64,000 nt of DNA, taken from contig JAGAPD010000009.1 in assembly GCA_017623435.1 (NCBI GenBank), positions 32,887 to 96,886 on the forward strand, given 5' to 3'. The notes beneath the pieces are model-generated. The model saw nothing but the letters and a program-made list of their open reading frames with translations, made no database searches and was not told the DNA's origin. This document shows positions 51,420-60,932 of the stretch, piece after piece. Every line of letters starts with the position of its first letter. The stretch's first letter is position 1. The stretch comes from Clostridia bacterium. GTDB taxonomy: Bacteria; Bacillota; Clostridia; Christensenellales; Pumilibacteraceae. The translations under genes were made by a program, and so were the position numbers.

Positions 51420-52883
51420 ATGAAAAAACTAAAATCCTTAATCGTATTGCTGGTCGTTGCGCTTTCGCTTACGCTTTTTGCTTGTTCAAACGAAGCAGAA
51501 GAGCAAGTTTCCGTATACAAAATTTCTGCTGTTTACGACGAGCAAAATCATACCGTCACGGCGGAAATGAGCTTATCCTATTATAACGCAACGGGTAGCG
51601 TACTTGACGAGGTGTGTATGCACCTGTACCCTGCCTTTTTCAGAGAGGACGCGCGCTTTTCTCCCGTCCCTGACGAACTGCTTTCTACCGCCTATCCGTG
51701 CGGTAAAAGTTACGGCGGAATAGAGGTTAGCGAGGTCACCCTTAACGGGCAAAAAATCGACGTAGTTATCTCGGGCGAGGACGACGATATTTTGGTGGTA
51801 AAGCTTGGCGAAAATGGGGAGCTTTATCCCGGCGAAAGAGTAACGATAGGCGTGAATTTTACGCTTACTATTCCTCAGGTAAATCACCGTTTTGGCTACA
51901 ACGGTAGGACGGTAAATCTTGGTAACTGGTATCCCGTTGCTTGCGTTTACGAGGACGGAAAATTCGTAACCGATACCTACTGCGAGTACGGTGATCCCTT
52001 CTATTCGGAGTGCGCAAATTACGAAATTTCCCTGTCCGTTCCCAGCGGTTTAGCGGTAGCGTCTACGGGCGAAACGTCAAAAAGTGAAGGGGACGTATGC
52101 GACTTATTTGAACTTAAAGCAAGTAAAGTGCGTGATTTTGCGATAGTAATTGGCGAAATGAAAATGCTGGGTGCGAGAGTTAACGGCGTAGATATCAACT
52201 ACTATTACACGGCGGACGATAACGCTGAAAAAACGCTTGCTTGCGCCTCTGACGCTATCAAAACCTTCTCCAACCTTTTCGGTAAATATCCGTATCCAAC
52301 TTATAGCGTCGTGCGCACGCATTTTCTTCACGGCGGTATGGAATATCCTGCGCTTTCGCTTATTAGTGACGCGCTTAACGATAGCCTTTTTACCGAGGCG
52401 GTAATCCACGAAACGGCGCATCAATGGTGGTACGGCGTCGTGGGAAATAACGAGGTAAAAAACGCGTGGATGGACGAAGGATTAAGCGAGTTATCAACGG
52501 GACTTTTTTACGAGCAAAATCCCTCTTACGGGGTGGACGCAAATAAGCGTCTTGCCGACGCTTTGGGCGCGTATATAATCTACTTCGACGACTGCAAAGC
52601 TAACGCGCGTGACGACAGTATGAACCGTTCGCTTGGCGAGTACAAGGACACGTTTGAATACACCTATTGCAGTTACGTCAAGGGTGAGCTTATGTTCTCG
52701 TCGCTTCGCACGGTTATAGGTAACGACGACTTTATAAACGGACTTAAAAATTACTATAACGGCTACAAGTTCAAAAACGCAAAACCAGACGATCTGATAG
52801 GCTGTTTTGAACGAACCTCCGCTCGTCCCTTAAAATCCTTCTTTGATGCGTGGACGGAAGGCAAAGTAAAAATGTTCGCGTGA
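51420..52883 (+). CDS. Lipoprotein M1-family metallopeptidase
   Basis: This 487-residue protein is predicted to be a surface-anchored aminopeptidase. The lipobox LFAC puts the lipidated cysteine at residue 22. GGMEYP (305-310) is the substrate-anchoring GxMEN-type loop. The zinc site is HETAH (330-334) with Glu 353 in WMDEGLSE. All catalytic residues are present. The N-terminal beta domain is complete, but the C-terminal helical domain of classical M1 enzymes is short. AAAGGTGG precedes the ATG. The cwlD gene follows after 7 bases. Confidence 0.9.
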   Translation: MKKLKSLIVLLVVALSLTLFACSNEAEEQVSVYKISAVYDEQNHTVTAEMSLSYYNATGSVLDEVCMHLYPAFFREDARFSPVPDELLSTAYPCGKSYGGIEVSEVTLNGQKIDVVISGEDDDILVVKLGENGELYPGERVTIGVNFTLTIPQVNHRFGYNGRTVNLGNWYPVACVYEDGKFVTDTYCEYGDPFYSECANYEISLSVPSGLAVASTGETSKSEGDVCDLFELKASKVRDFAIVIGEMKMLGARVNGVDINYYYTADDNAEKTLACASDAIKTFSNLFGKYPYPTYSVVRTHFLHGGMEYPALSLISDALNDSLFTEAVIHETAHQWWYGVVGNNEVKNAWMDEGLSELSTGLFYEQNPSYGVDANKRLADALGAYIIYFDDCKANARDDSMNRSLGEYKDTFEYTYCSYVKGELMFSSLRTVIGNDDFINGLKNYYNGYKFKNAKPDDLIGCFERTSARPLKSFFDAWTEGKVKMFA

Positions 52884-52890
52884 GGAAAGT

Positions 52891-53592
52891 ATGATAACTT
52901 CGGTCAAAAAGAAAACGCTGATTTTGTGTTTCGCGTTTATCGTTTGCACGGTGCTGTGTTGCTTTTTAGTGCCTATGACCAGCGATATCGGCGTGGCAAA
53001 GCTGGGCAAGACTATCGTAATTGACGCAGGTCACGGCGGTAGTGACGGCGGAGTAACGGGTGGCGTGAGTGGAGTTTTAGAGGCAGAAATTAACCTTGCC
53101 GTTGCAAAAAGCTTGAAAAATTACTTCGAGCGTAGTGGTTACGACGTAGTTATGACGAGAAAGGGTAAGGACGGACTTTACAGCGTGGGCGCGAAAAATA
53201 AAAAACGCTCGGATATGCAGGCGCGCCGTGATATTATTCTTAACGCAAGCCCAGACCTCGTAATCAGCATTCACCAAAATTTTTATCCGCTTGAAAGCGT
53301 TAGCGGAGCGCAAGTTTTCTACTCCGACGAGAGTGAAAACGCGGTTGAAATTGCCGAGGATATTCAGCGCTCGCTAAACTCAAAGCTGGGAAACGATCGG
53401 CAAATTAAATCGGGCGACTACTATATCTTAAAATGCACGTCTTTCCCGTCTGTAATCGTAGAGTGCGGATTTTTATCTAACCGCGCGGAAGAAAAACTGC
53501 TCGTGAGTGCACCCTATCAGCAAAAGGTAGCGTACGCGATTTTCTCTGCCGTACACGCCTCGCTGGGCGGAGAAGGGCACGATCACGGCTAA
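52891..53592 (+). CDS. cwlD: N-acetylmuramoyl-L-alanine amidase, CwlD-like
   Basis: This 233-residue Amidase_3 enzyme cleaves the amide bond between MurNAc and the stem peptide. It has an N-terminal hydrophobic segment (residues 9-27). The zinc site is DAGHGG (His 48), Glu 64, His 128 in SIHQNF and Glu 191 in VECGFLSN. Size and single-domain layout match CwlD, which makes muramic lactam in spore cortex. That would mean a spore former, but non-spore amidases of this size also exist. It is close behind the M1 peptidase gene, probably in the same transcript. Confidence 0.82.
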   Translation: MITSVKKKTLILCFAFIVCTVLCCFLVPMTSDIGVAKLGKTIVIDAGHGGSDGGVTGGVSGVLEAEINLAVAKSLKNYFERSGYDVVMTRKGKDGLYSVGAKNKKRSDMQARRDIILNASPDLVISIHQNFYPLESVSGAQVFYSDESENAVEIAEDIQRSLNSKLGNDRQIKSGDYYILKCTSFPSVIVECGFLSNRAEEKLLVSAPYQQKVAYAIFSAVHASLGGEGHDHG

Positions 53593-53627
53593 AAAGATAA
53601 AAATTTATAATTTTTATGCCGTATGCG

Positions 53628-53656
53628 TTGCAATTTCGCTAAAAGTAATATATAAT
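53628..53656 (+). promoter_or_regulatory. Promoter of aro operon
   Basis: TTGCAA (53628-53633), a 17-base spacer and TATAAT (53651-53656) lie 49 bases before aroC. Confidence 0.75.
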
Positions 53657-53704
53657 TATAAGAAGTTATATACTAAAAGCGTTGTGGCGCGTTAGGAGGC
53701 ACGA

Positions 53705-54835
53705 ATGAGATTTTTAGACGCAGGCGAATCGCACGGAAAAGCGCTCGTAGCCATAATCGAGGGCTTACCGTCAGGGCTTGAAATTGATTTTGATTTTATT
53801 GATAACGAGCTTACCCGTCGCAAGCAGGGCTACGGCAGAGGCGAGAGAATGAATATAGAAACTGACCGTGTACAAATCCTTTCGGGCGTACGCGGTGGTT
53901 TTACTTTGGGCTCTCCGATTGCGCTTATGATTCCCAACCTCGACCACAAAAAGTGGACGTACGTTATGGGAGAGAGAGAATGCGACAGACAAAAACGCGT
54001 CGTAAGTGAAGTGCGCCCCGGTCACGCCGACTACGTAGGATGCGTAAAGTACGGCTTTGACGACGCTCGTAACGTGCTTGAGCGCGCGTCCGCTCGTGAA
54101 ACGGCTATCCGCACGGCAGTAGGCGCAGTTGCAAAATTATATCTTAAAAAATTAGGTATCGAGGTAGGTAGCCACGTCGTTGCAATCGGCGGAGTGAATA
54201 GCAAAAGCGCAGTTTATAGCGCGAGCGAGCTTATTAAAGCAGATTCAAGCCCCGTAAGATGTATGGATAAGCAGGCTGAAAAGCTTATGATGCAAAAAAT
54301 CGACGAGGCTAAAAAAGCAAAGGACACGCTGGGCGGAGTGGTGGAAGTCGTCGTTAGCGGAATGCCCGTAGGCGTAGGCAGTTACGTGCACTACGATAGA
54401 AAACTTGATTACGCGCTTATGGGCGCGGTTGGTAGCGTACAGTCGGTAAAAGGCGTTACGATAGGTAACGACACGACTGCGCTTTTTGGTAGTGAGGCGC
54501 ACGACAGAATGTATCCGACGGGTAGCGGAGTGGAGCGTAAAACCAACAACGCAGGCGGAATCGAAGGGGGAGTAAGCAACGGCGAGGATATCGTAATCCG
54601 CGCTTACCTAAAGCCTATTCCTACCGTTATGAGCGGACTTGATACCGTGGATATCCGCACGAAAGAGGGGGTAAAATCCTCGCCCGAGCGTAGCGACGTT
54701 TGCGCCGTTCCTGCCGCTGGCGTAGTGCTTGAATCGGTAGTTGCCTACGCGCTTGCTCAAAAAATCAGCGAGTGCTTTGGCGGTGATACTATGGCGGAAG
54801 TCGTGGACAGAGTGAGCCGAAGGAGAGCAAGATGA
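53705..54835 (+). CDS. aroC: Chorismate synthase
   Basis: This 376-residue, FMN-dependent enzyme forms chorismate from 5-enolpyruvylshikimate 3-phosphate. DAGESHGKALVAIIEGLPSG at the N-terminus, the early GYGRGERM motif, the VRPGHADY motif, and SARETAIR are signature regions of the family. AGGAGGCACGA precedes the ATG. It leads an operon whose order is aroC, aroB, aroA, aroE, aroQ, aroK, so the last pathway step is encoded first. The stop overlaps the aroB start (ATGA). Confidence 0.96.
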   Translation: MRFLDAGESHGKALVAIIEGLPSGLEIDFDFIDNELTRRKQGYGRGERMNIETDRVQILSGVRGGFTLGSPIALMIPNLDHKKWTYVMGERECDRQKRVVSEVRPGHADYVGCVKYGFDDARNVLERASARETAIRTAVGAVAKLYLKKLGIEVGSHVVAIGGVNSKSAVYSASELIKADSSPVRCMDKQAEKLMMQKIDEAKKAKDTLGGVVEVVVSGMPVGVGSYVHYDRKLDYALMGAVGSVQSVKGVTIGNDTTALFGSEAHDRMYPTGSGVERKTNNAGGIEGGVSNGEDIVIRAYLKPIPTVMSGLDTVDIRTKEGVKSSPERSDVCAVPAAGVVLESVVAYALAQKISECFGGDTMAEVVDRVSRRRAR

Positions 54836-55833
54836 ACAGCGAAATTTTCATAGGCTACGACCTGACGGACAAGATAAGAAAAGAGGTGGATAAAGATAAC
54901 GTTTTCGTCATAACGGACACCAACGTGGTGCTCAGTTACGGTGCTTTGTTTATGAATGCGCGCCACTACGTAATGACGGCTGGCGAGCAGTCGAAAACGC
55001 TTGCTACCTTTGAAAAAATAATGGAAAAAATGCTGGAGACGGGTTGCAATCGTAAGACCACGGTTATCGCAATCGGCGGTGGCGTAGTAGGTGATATCGC
55101 AGGATTCGTCGCCTCGTGTTATATGCGCGGAGTGGAGTGGATAAACGTTCCTACCACCCTTTTGGCGCAGGTGGATAGTAGCGTAGGCGGAAAGACGGCA
55201 GTCAACCTTGGCTACTACAAAAATATCGTGGGCGCGTTCCATTTGCCCAAAACCGTTTATATCTCAACGCATTTTCTCTACACCCTACCTGAGCGCGAAT
55301 GGACTTGCGGAGTGGGCGAAATCGTAAAGACGGCGTTTTTGAGTAAAAAGGTTTATAACCTTATGATTGACGGACAGGACAAGCTTATGGAGCGCGACGA
55401 AAGGACTATTTCTCGCGCCGTGCGTGAGTGCATTGAGTACAAACGCGCCGTGGTGGAAACTGATCCTCGTGAAAACGGACTTAGAAAAGTGCTCAATCTC
55501 GGTCATACCGTAGCGCACGCGATTGAAAAAGTGGACGGACACAAGCGTTCTCACGGCGAATACGTGCTTATGGGAATGCTACTTGAATCGTTTATCTTAA
55601 AGGACAAGCTGGTAGACGGCGTTTACGAGGAAATCGTGGAAATGGTTAATAAATGCGGTATTTCCGTGCCCGATTTTGATCCCGTAGCAGTTGCCGAGGC
55701 GTGCGTAAAGGATAAGAAAAATACGAACGCGGGGATATCTATGATTATTCCCGATTTTGAAAAATCACGCGAAACTTTTTGTTCGTTTGACGAACTTCAC
55801 AGAGGTCTGGTTTTATGGAAATTAAGCCGATAA
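54832..55833 (+). CDS. aroB: 3-Dehydroquinate synthase
   Basis: This 333-residue, NAD- and metal-dependent enzyme makes 3-dehydroquinate from DAHP. GGGVVGDIAGFVASCYMRG (about 83-101) is the nucleotide-binding signature, and VPTTLLAQVDSSVGGKTAVN the catalytic one. Metal ligands are expected in the Glu of GEIVKTAFL and the His residues of GHTVAHAIE and HGEYV. It overlaps aroC at its start and aroA at its end. Confidence 0.96.
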   Translation: MNSEIFIGYDLTDKIRKEVDKDNVFVITDTNVVLSYGALFMNARHYVMTAGEQSKTLATFEKIMEKMLETGCNRKTTVIAIGGGVVGDIAGFVASCYMRGVEWINVPTTLLAQVDSSVGGKTAVNLGYYKNIVGAFHLPKTVYISTHFLYTLPEREWTCGVGEIVKTAFLSKKVYNLMIDGQDKLMERDERTISRAVRECIEYKRAVVETDPRENGLRKVLNLGHTVAHAIEKVDGHKRSHGEYVLMGMLLESFILKDKLVDGVYEEIVEMVNKCGISVPDFDPVAVAEACVKDKKNTNAGISMIIPDFEKSRETFCSFDELHRGLVLWKLSR

Positions 55834-57062
55834 AAAGTTTTCAAAAAACGGTTACCGTAGCGCCCGATAAGAGTATTACTCACCGCGCGATAATGTTTAA
55901 CGCAATCGCGAACGGCAAGGCTACGATTAAAAACGCGCTCATGGGCGAGGACTGTTTGGCGACTATCGAGTGTATGCGTTCTCTTGGCGCAAGGATAGAA
56001 ATCGAGGGGGACGTTGTGTCCGTTTTTGGTACGAAACGGCTAAATTCTTCCTCGCTGTACGTAGGGAATTCGGGCACGACTTTCAGGCTTTTGACGGGAT
56101 TGCTTGCAGGTGCGGACGGGCAGTTTACTATTGACGGCGACGCGTCAATCCGTCGTAGACCTATGAAAAGGGTTATTAATCCGCTCGCGCTTATGGGCGC
56201 GGATTTAAAGTCGTTTGACGGCAAAGCGCCCGTAATTATCAACGGCAAAAAGCTGAAAGGAATAAATTACGATATGCCCGTAGCGAGTGCGCAGGTTAAA
56301 AGCGCGATTTTGCTTGCAGGCATGAACGCCGACGGCATTACTACCGTGACTGAAAAGGTGCGCTCGCGTAATCACACCGAACTTATGCTCGAGGCGATGG
56401 GCGCAAAAATTTGGGCGGAAAAGGGGCGTGTTTCCATAATGCGATCCACTTTAAATCCCCTCGATATAACCGTCCCCGGTGACGTATCGAGTGGTGCGTA
56501 CCCCCTCGTTTTAGCGTCGTGCTTGGACGGGGCTACCGTTACGGTCAAAAAAATGGGTATAAACCCCACGCGCACGGGACTACTTTCCGTGCTTAAAAAT
56601 TGCGGAATAACTCCCGTTTTTTCGTCAAAGAAAAAGAACGCAGAACCAAGCGCCGACGTTACCGTAAGCTACGGCGAGAAAAAGCCGTTTACGATAGACA
56701 AGCCGATTATTCCCTATCTTATAGACGAAATTCCAGTTTTAGCGGTGCTTGCTTGCTTTATCGAGGGCGAAAGCGTTATTCGTGGAGCGGAGGAGCTTAA
56801 AGTCAAGGAAAGTAACCGTATCGACACTACCGTAAACGCGCTAAAGGCAATGGGCGCGGATATCACGGCAACGGACGACGGAATGATAATCAGAGGCAAG
56901 GGCTACTTAAAAGGTGGCGCTACTATTGATCCAGTTGGCGATCACCGTATAGCAATGGCAATGAGCGTAGCAGGGGCGCTGTCGCAGGAGGGCGTGGAAA
57001 TTCTTTCTCCTGAATGCGTGGCGGTCAGCTATCCCAACTTTTTTGAACTTTTTGAGGAGTAA
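55815..57062 (+). CDS. aroA: EPSP synthase
   Basis: This 415-residue enzyme joins shikimate 3-phosphate and phosphoenolpyruvate. VAPDKSITHRAIMFNAIA is the N-terminal signature with the shikimate phosphate-binding Lys/Ser/Arg. LYVGNSGTTFRLLTG, AQVKSAILLAGM and the C-terminal VKESNRID and GDHRIAMAM motifs complete the active site. It overlaps aroB by 19 bases. The active-site stretch reads GNSGTTFR, where the class II glyphosate-tolerant type differs; I make no claim on tolerance. Confidence 0.95.
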   Translation: MEIKPIKSFQKTVTVAPDKSITHRAIMFNAIANGKATIKNALMGEDCLATIECMRSLGARIEIEGDVVSVFGTKRLNSSSLYVGNSGTTFRLLTGLLAGADGQFTIDGDASIRRRPMKRVINPLALMGADLKSFDGKAPVIINGKKLKGINYDMPVASAQVKSAILLAGMNADGITTVTEKVRSRNHTELMLEAMGAKIWAEKGRVSIMRSTLNPLDITVPGDVSSGAYPLVLASCLDGATVTVKKMGINPTRTGLLSVLKNCGITPVFSSKKKNAEPSADVTVSYGEKKPFTIDKPIIPYLIDEIPVLAVLACFIEGESVIRGAEELKVKESNRIDTTVNALKAMGADITATDDGMIIRGKGYLKGGATIDPVGDHRIAMAMSVAGALSQEGVEILSPECVAVSYPNFFELFEE

Positions 57063-57064
57063 GC

Positions 57065-57865
57065 ATGAAAAGATACGCGCTTATAGGTCATAACATATCC
57101 TATTCGTTGTCGGGCGTTATACACCGCGCCGTGTACGACGTATGCGGTATTGACGCTACTTACGAAATAATTAGCGTAGAGGAAAGCGAGCTTGGCTCTT
57201 TCGTCGAGTACGCAAAACGTAATCTTGACGGCTTTAATATCACAAAACCCTACAAGGAAAAAATTCTTCCCTACCTTACCGATTGTGCGCTCAAAAGCGT
57301 AAATACGGTCGTAGTCAAGGACGGAAAACTTTACGGATATTCCACCGACGCATACGGATTTATGCGCGACGTTGAACTAAATTTTGGTAGCGTCAGCGGT
57401 AAAGCGCTCGTGCTGGGAGCAGGTGGAGCAGGTAGAGTAATTGCATCCGCGTTAAAGCAAAGTGGAATGGACGTTTACCTTAATAACCGCACCGAAGAAA
57501 CGGGCTTGCGCGTAGCGAACGAGCTGGGCGTAAAATTCGTAACGAAGGGGGACGTCACCCCCGATTTCGTCGTAAACTGCACCAGCTACGGTTTTAACGC
57601 AGGCGAAAATCCCGCGCTTGACGGTAGCGGAAAAATGCAAATAAACGACGGTAAAGTAAAGTGGGTATACGACACGATTTACTCTCCGCCCGAAACTGAA
57701 TTCTTAAAATCCTTTCCGTCCGCTAAAAAAGCAAACGGCTACGGAATGCTTATTTTCCAAGCGGTTGAGGCGGACAGGATAATGTGCGAAAGGGAAATAA
57801 GCGAGCAACAAGAAAAGCAAATCTACGAGCTTGCAATGGCTCGTATCACCAAAGGAGAAAGATAA
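57065..57865 (+). CDS. aroE: Shikimate dehydrogenase
   Basis: This 266-residue enzyme reduces 3-dehydroshikimate to shikimate with NADPH. The shikimate-binding SLSG segment near residue 14 and the catalytic lysine in FNITKPYKE (about residue 64) are present. GAGGAGRVIASAL is the NADP-binding glycine loop, with NRTEE just after the second strand. GAGGAGTAAGC precedes the ATG. Its stop codon shares a base with the aroQ start (TAATG). Confidence 0.95.
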   Translation: MKRYALIGHNISYSLSGVIHRAVYDVCGIDATYEIISVEESELGSFVEYAKRNLDGFNITKPYKEKILPYLTDCALKSVNTVVVKDGKLYGYSTDAYGFMRDVELNFGSVSGKALVLGAGGAGRVIASALKQSGMDVYLNNRTEETGLRVANELGVKFVTKGDVTPDFVVNCTSYGFNAGENPALDGSGKMQINDGKVKWVYDTIYSPPETEFLKSFPSAKKANGYGMLIFQAVEADRIMCEREISEQQEKQIYELAMARITKGER

Positions 57866-58278
57866 TGAAAATTCTCGTAATCAATGGACCTAATCTCAAT
57901 ATGCTGGGAAAGCGCGAGCCCGAAATTTACGGCAATCGCACGCTTGACGATATCAACGCGGACTTAATTAAAAAGTACGAAAACGTACAGTTCACCTTTT
58001 ATCAGTCCAACTGCGAGGGGGCTATAATCGACGCTATCCATAACGCGAGCGAGGATGGAATAATTCTCAACGCAGGCGCGTACACGCATTACAGCTACGC
58101 CATTCACGACGCTATCAAAAGCGTAAGCGTGCCCGTAGTCGAGGTGCATTTAAGCAATATTTATAAGCGCGAGGAATTCCGTCATAAGTCGGTAATCGCA
58201 TCCGCTTGCGTAGGCTCTATTTGCGGATTTGGCGAGCAAAGCTACGAATTAGCCGTTACGGCGCTCCTTAATAGATAA
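57865..58278 (+). CDS. aroQ: Type II 3-dehydroquinate dehydratase
   Basis: This 137-residue cytoplasmic enzyme dehydrates 3-dehydroquinate to 3-dehydroshikimate. It is the small dodecameric type II enzyme, with NGPNLNMLGKREPEIYG at the N-terminus (catalytic Tyr 22), NAGAYTHYSYAI and EVHLSNIYKREEFR (His for catalysis). AAAGGAG precedes the ATG. An in-frame start 27 codons upstream lies in aroE and is rejected. It overlaps aroE and aroK by one base each. Confidence 0.95.
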   Translation: MKILVINGPNLNMLGKREPEIYGNRTLDDINADLIKKYENVQFTFYQSNCEGAIIDAIHNASEDGIILNAGAYTHYSYAIHDAIKSVSVPVVEVHLSNIYKREEFRHKSVIASACVGSICGFGEQSYELAVTALLNR

Positions 58279-58793
58279 TGAAAAATCTGGTGCTTATAGG
58301 AATGATGGGCGCGGCGAAAACCTCGACTGGAAAGCTCATCTCAAAAAAACTGAATATGCCTTTTTTCGACTGCGACGAGGTGTACGAATCGCTGTATAAG
58401 GAAAAAATCTCGCAAACCTTTGAGCGCGCCGGCGAAGAAGAATTCAGGGCGAGAGAAACGGAAATTGCCCGCCTTTTAGGCAAAAGCGAGGGTGCGGTTA
58501 TCGCTTGCGGTGGCGGAATAGTACTTCGCGAGGAAAATATGACTGCGCTAAAAGAAAATTCCGTCGTAGCCCTTCTTACCGCTACGCCCGAGGCGATTTA
58601 CGAGCGCGTATCGCGTAACGACCGTCGTCCGCTCGTAAAAGAGGGCGGAATTGAAAAAATCAAAGCCATTATGAGCGCGCGCGAGCCACTTTATAACAAG
58701 TACGCCGATTTCACGGTGGACAACACGCACTCAGGCGTAAATAAGAGCGCGGAAAGAATTATTTCCCTGTATTTAAAATTACGCGATAAGTAA
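58278..58793 (+). CDS. aroK: Shikimate kinase with altered P-loop
   Basis: This 171-residue kinase phosphorylates shikimate with ATP. The P-loop reads GMMGAAKTS (8-16), with Ala 13 where the family has Gly just before the lysine, so GxGKT is replaced by GAAKT. The rest looks normal: Asp 31 and Asp 33 in FFDCDE, Arg 57, GGG (78-80) and the lid arginines at 116-117 in NDRRPL. It ends the aro operon and starts in a one-base overlap with aroQ. The enzyme is probably active, though reduced ATP affinity is possible. Confidence 0.92.
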   Translation: MKNLVLIGMMGAAKTSTGKLISKKLNMPFFDCDEVYESLYKEKISQTFERAGEEEFRARETEIARLLGKSEGAVIACGGGIVLREENMTALKENSVVALLTATPEAIYERVSRNDRRPLVKEGGIEKIKAIMSAREPLYNKYADFTVDNTHSGVNKSAERIISLYLKLRDK

Positions 58794-58805
58794 GAGCGTT
58801 TTCTC

Positions 58806-58835
58806 TTGACTTTTGCCTTTCGTATGGCTTATAAT
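58806..58835 (+). promoter_or_regulatory. Promoter of transketolase gene
   Basis: TTGACT (58806-58811), an 18-base spacer and TATAAT (58830-58835) lie about 108 bases before the start codon, leaving a long 5' leader. Confidence 0.7.
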
Positions 58836-58942
58836 ATTAGTAACGACTTTTTCCAAAAGACCGCTCAAAAATGCGCTTTTTGGATACAAAAAAAATAAAA
58901 TGACCTAAAAATGCGTTGTTTTACAAACCAAAGGAGAATGAT

Positions 58943-60919
58943 ATGAACGAAATTCAGCAGCTTACAGTAAACTCAATTAGAGTACTTTCGTCGGAGGCGA
59001 TTGATAGGGCTAATAGCGGTCACCCCGGACTTCCGCTTGGATGTGCAACGATAGGATACACGCTTTTTGCGAACAATCTCGTGCATAACCCCAAAAACCC
59101 CGACTTTTTCAACCGTGACCGTTTTGTTTTGAGTGCAGGCCACGGCTCGATGCTTATTTATTCGTTGTTGCACTTGTTCAACTACGGACTTACCATTGAC
59201 GATCTTAAATCTTTCCGTCAGTTTGGCTCGCTCACGCCCGGTCACCCCGAGTACGGCCACACCAAGGGCGTTGAAACTTCCACCGGTCCTTTGGGACAAG
59301 GTATTGCAAACGCAGTTGGCTTTGCGGTAGCGGAAAGCATGCTCGCAGCGCGCTTTAATAAGGACGATATCAAGCTTATTGACCACTACACCTACGCGCT
59401 TTGCGGTGACGGCTGTATGATGGAAGGTATTGAGAGCGAGGCAGCGTCCTTAGCAGGAACTTGGAAGCTGGGCAAGCTTATCGTAATTTACGATAGCAAC
59501 CATATCACCATCGAGGGCGACACCGATATCGCCTTTACCGAAAACGTTGGAAAGCGTCACGAGGCGCAGGGCTGGCAGGTAATCAAGCTTACCGACGGTG
59601 AAGATATCGACGCGCTCAACAAGGCTATCAAGCGCGCGAAGAAAGAGACGGACAAACCTTCTCTTATCATCGTAAACACGCAAATCGGACACGGCTCTGC
59701 AAAAGCAGGCTCGGCGGACTGCCACGGCGCACCGCTTGGCAAAGAGCTTACCGATCAAATGAAGAAAAATATGGGCTACAACTATATGCCCTTCACCGTA
59801 CCTAAAGCGGTTTACGAGCACACCGCGTCTATGCAAAGAAGATTTTCGGGTTACGAGAGAAAGTGGAAACGCCTTCTCAAAGAATATAAGGTAAAGTATC
59901 CCGACGACTATAAGGCGTTTATGAGCGCTGTAAAACGCGAGCTTCCCGACCTACTTAAAGACGCTGATCTTTGGGCAAAGGGCGAAAAGGCGGACGCTAC
60001 GAGAAATTCGAGCGGAGTAGTGCTTAACAAACTTGCGCAAAGAATTCCCACTATCGTAGGTGGTGCGGCTGACCTTGCTCCCTCGACCAAAACTTACCTC
60101 AAAGGCCAAGGCGATTACTCGGCAAAAAATTACGGCGGAAGAAATATCCACTTCGGTATTCGCGAGCACGCTATGAGTGCTATTAGTAACGGTATCCAGC
60201 TCCACGGCGGACTTAACGCGTATTGCTCGACCTTTTTTGTGTTCTCTGATTATATGAAAAACGCTATGCGTATGAGCGCGCTTATGAATTTGCCCGTGAC
60301 TTACGTCCTCACCCACGACAGTATCGGCGTAGGCGAAGACGGCCCCACGCACGAGCCTATTGAACAGCTTGCAGCGCTCCGCAGTATGCCTAATATGCAG
60401 GTATTCCGTCCTGCAGATCTTCGCGAAACGGTCGCAGCGTACGTTAGCGCGCTTACTTCCAAGTGCCCGACCTCTATCGTATGCTCGCGCCAAAACCTCG
60501 TGCAATTAGAAACGAGCGGTCAGGACGCGCTCCGTGGCGGTTATATCGTAGCGGACTGCGAGGGTAAGCCCGACGTTATCCTTATCGCAACGGGTAGTGA
60601 AGTGGGTATCACGCTCGAGGCGAAAAAACAGCTTGACGCGCAGGGCGTTTCTGCGAGAGTCGTTTCTATGCCTTGCTGTGAGCTTTTCGACGCGCAAAAC
60701 GAAAAGTACCGTAACCACGTCCTTCTTCCCTCCGTACGCGCTCGCGTAGCGGTTGAGGCAGGCTGTACGGCTACTTGGTACAAGTACGTAGGTCTTGACG
60801 GAAAAGTAGTGGGTATCGATACCTTCGGCGCATCCGCACCCGCTAACGAGCTTATGGCTCATTACGGCTTTACCGTAGAGAACGTAGTAGCTAACGCGCT
60901 CGCAGTAATTAAGAAGTAA
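58943..60919 (+). CDS. tkt: Transketolase
   Basis: This 658-residue thiamine diphosphate enzyme moves two-carbon units in the pentose phosphate pathway, which also supplies erythrose 4-phosphate for the aro genes upstream. Motifs are NSGHPGLPLG with His 27, the TPP-binding GDGCMMEGIESEA, the HGSAKAGSADCHGAPLG segment, and the pyrimidine domain with GEDGPTHEPIEQLAALRSMP. AAGGAG lies six bases before the ATG at 58943; another ATG five bases upstream is out of frame. Full length for the family. Confidence 0.95.
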   Translation: MNEIQQLTVNSIRVLSSEAIDRANSGHPGLPLGCATIGYTLFANNLVHNPKNPDFFNRDRFVLSAGHGSMLIYSLLHLFNYGLTIDDLKSFRQFGSLTPGHPEYGHTKGVETSTGPLGQGIANAVGFAVAESMLAARFNKDDIKLIDHYTYALCGDGCMMEGIESEAASLAGTWKLGKLIVIYDSNHITIEGDTDIAFTENVGKRHEAQGWQVIKLTDGEDIDALNKAIKRAKKETDKPSLIIVNTQIGHGSAKAGSADCHGAPLGKELTDQMKKNMGYNYMPFTVPKAVYEHTASMQRRFSGYERKWKRLLKEYKVKYPDDYKAFMSAVKRELPDLLKDADLWAKGEKADATRNSSGVVLNKLAQRIPTIVGGAADLAPSTKTYLKGQGDYSAKNYGGRNIHFGIREHAMSAISNGIQLHGGLNAYCSTFFVFSDYMKNAMRMSALMNLPVTYVLTHDSIGVGEDGPTHEPIEQLAALRSMPNMQVFRPADLRETVAAYVSALTSKCPTSIVCSRQNLVQLETSGQDALRGGYIVADCEGKPDVILIATGSEVGITLEAKKQLDAQGVSARVVSMPCCELFDAQNEKYRNHVLLPSVRARVAVEAGCTATWYKYVGLDGKVVGIDTFGASAPANELMAHYGFTVENVVANALAVIKK

Positions 60920-60932
60920 AATTGCAAACGAC

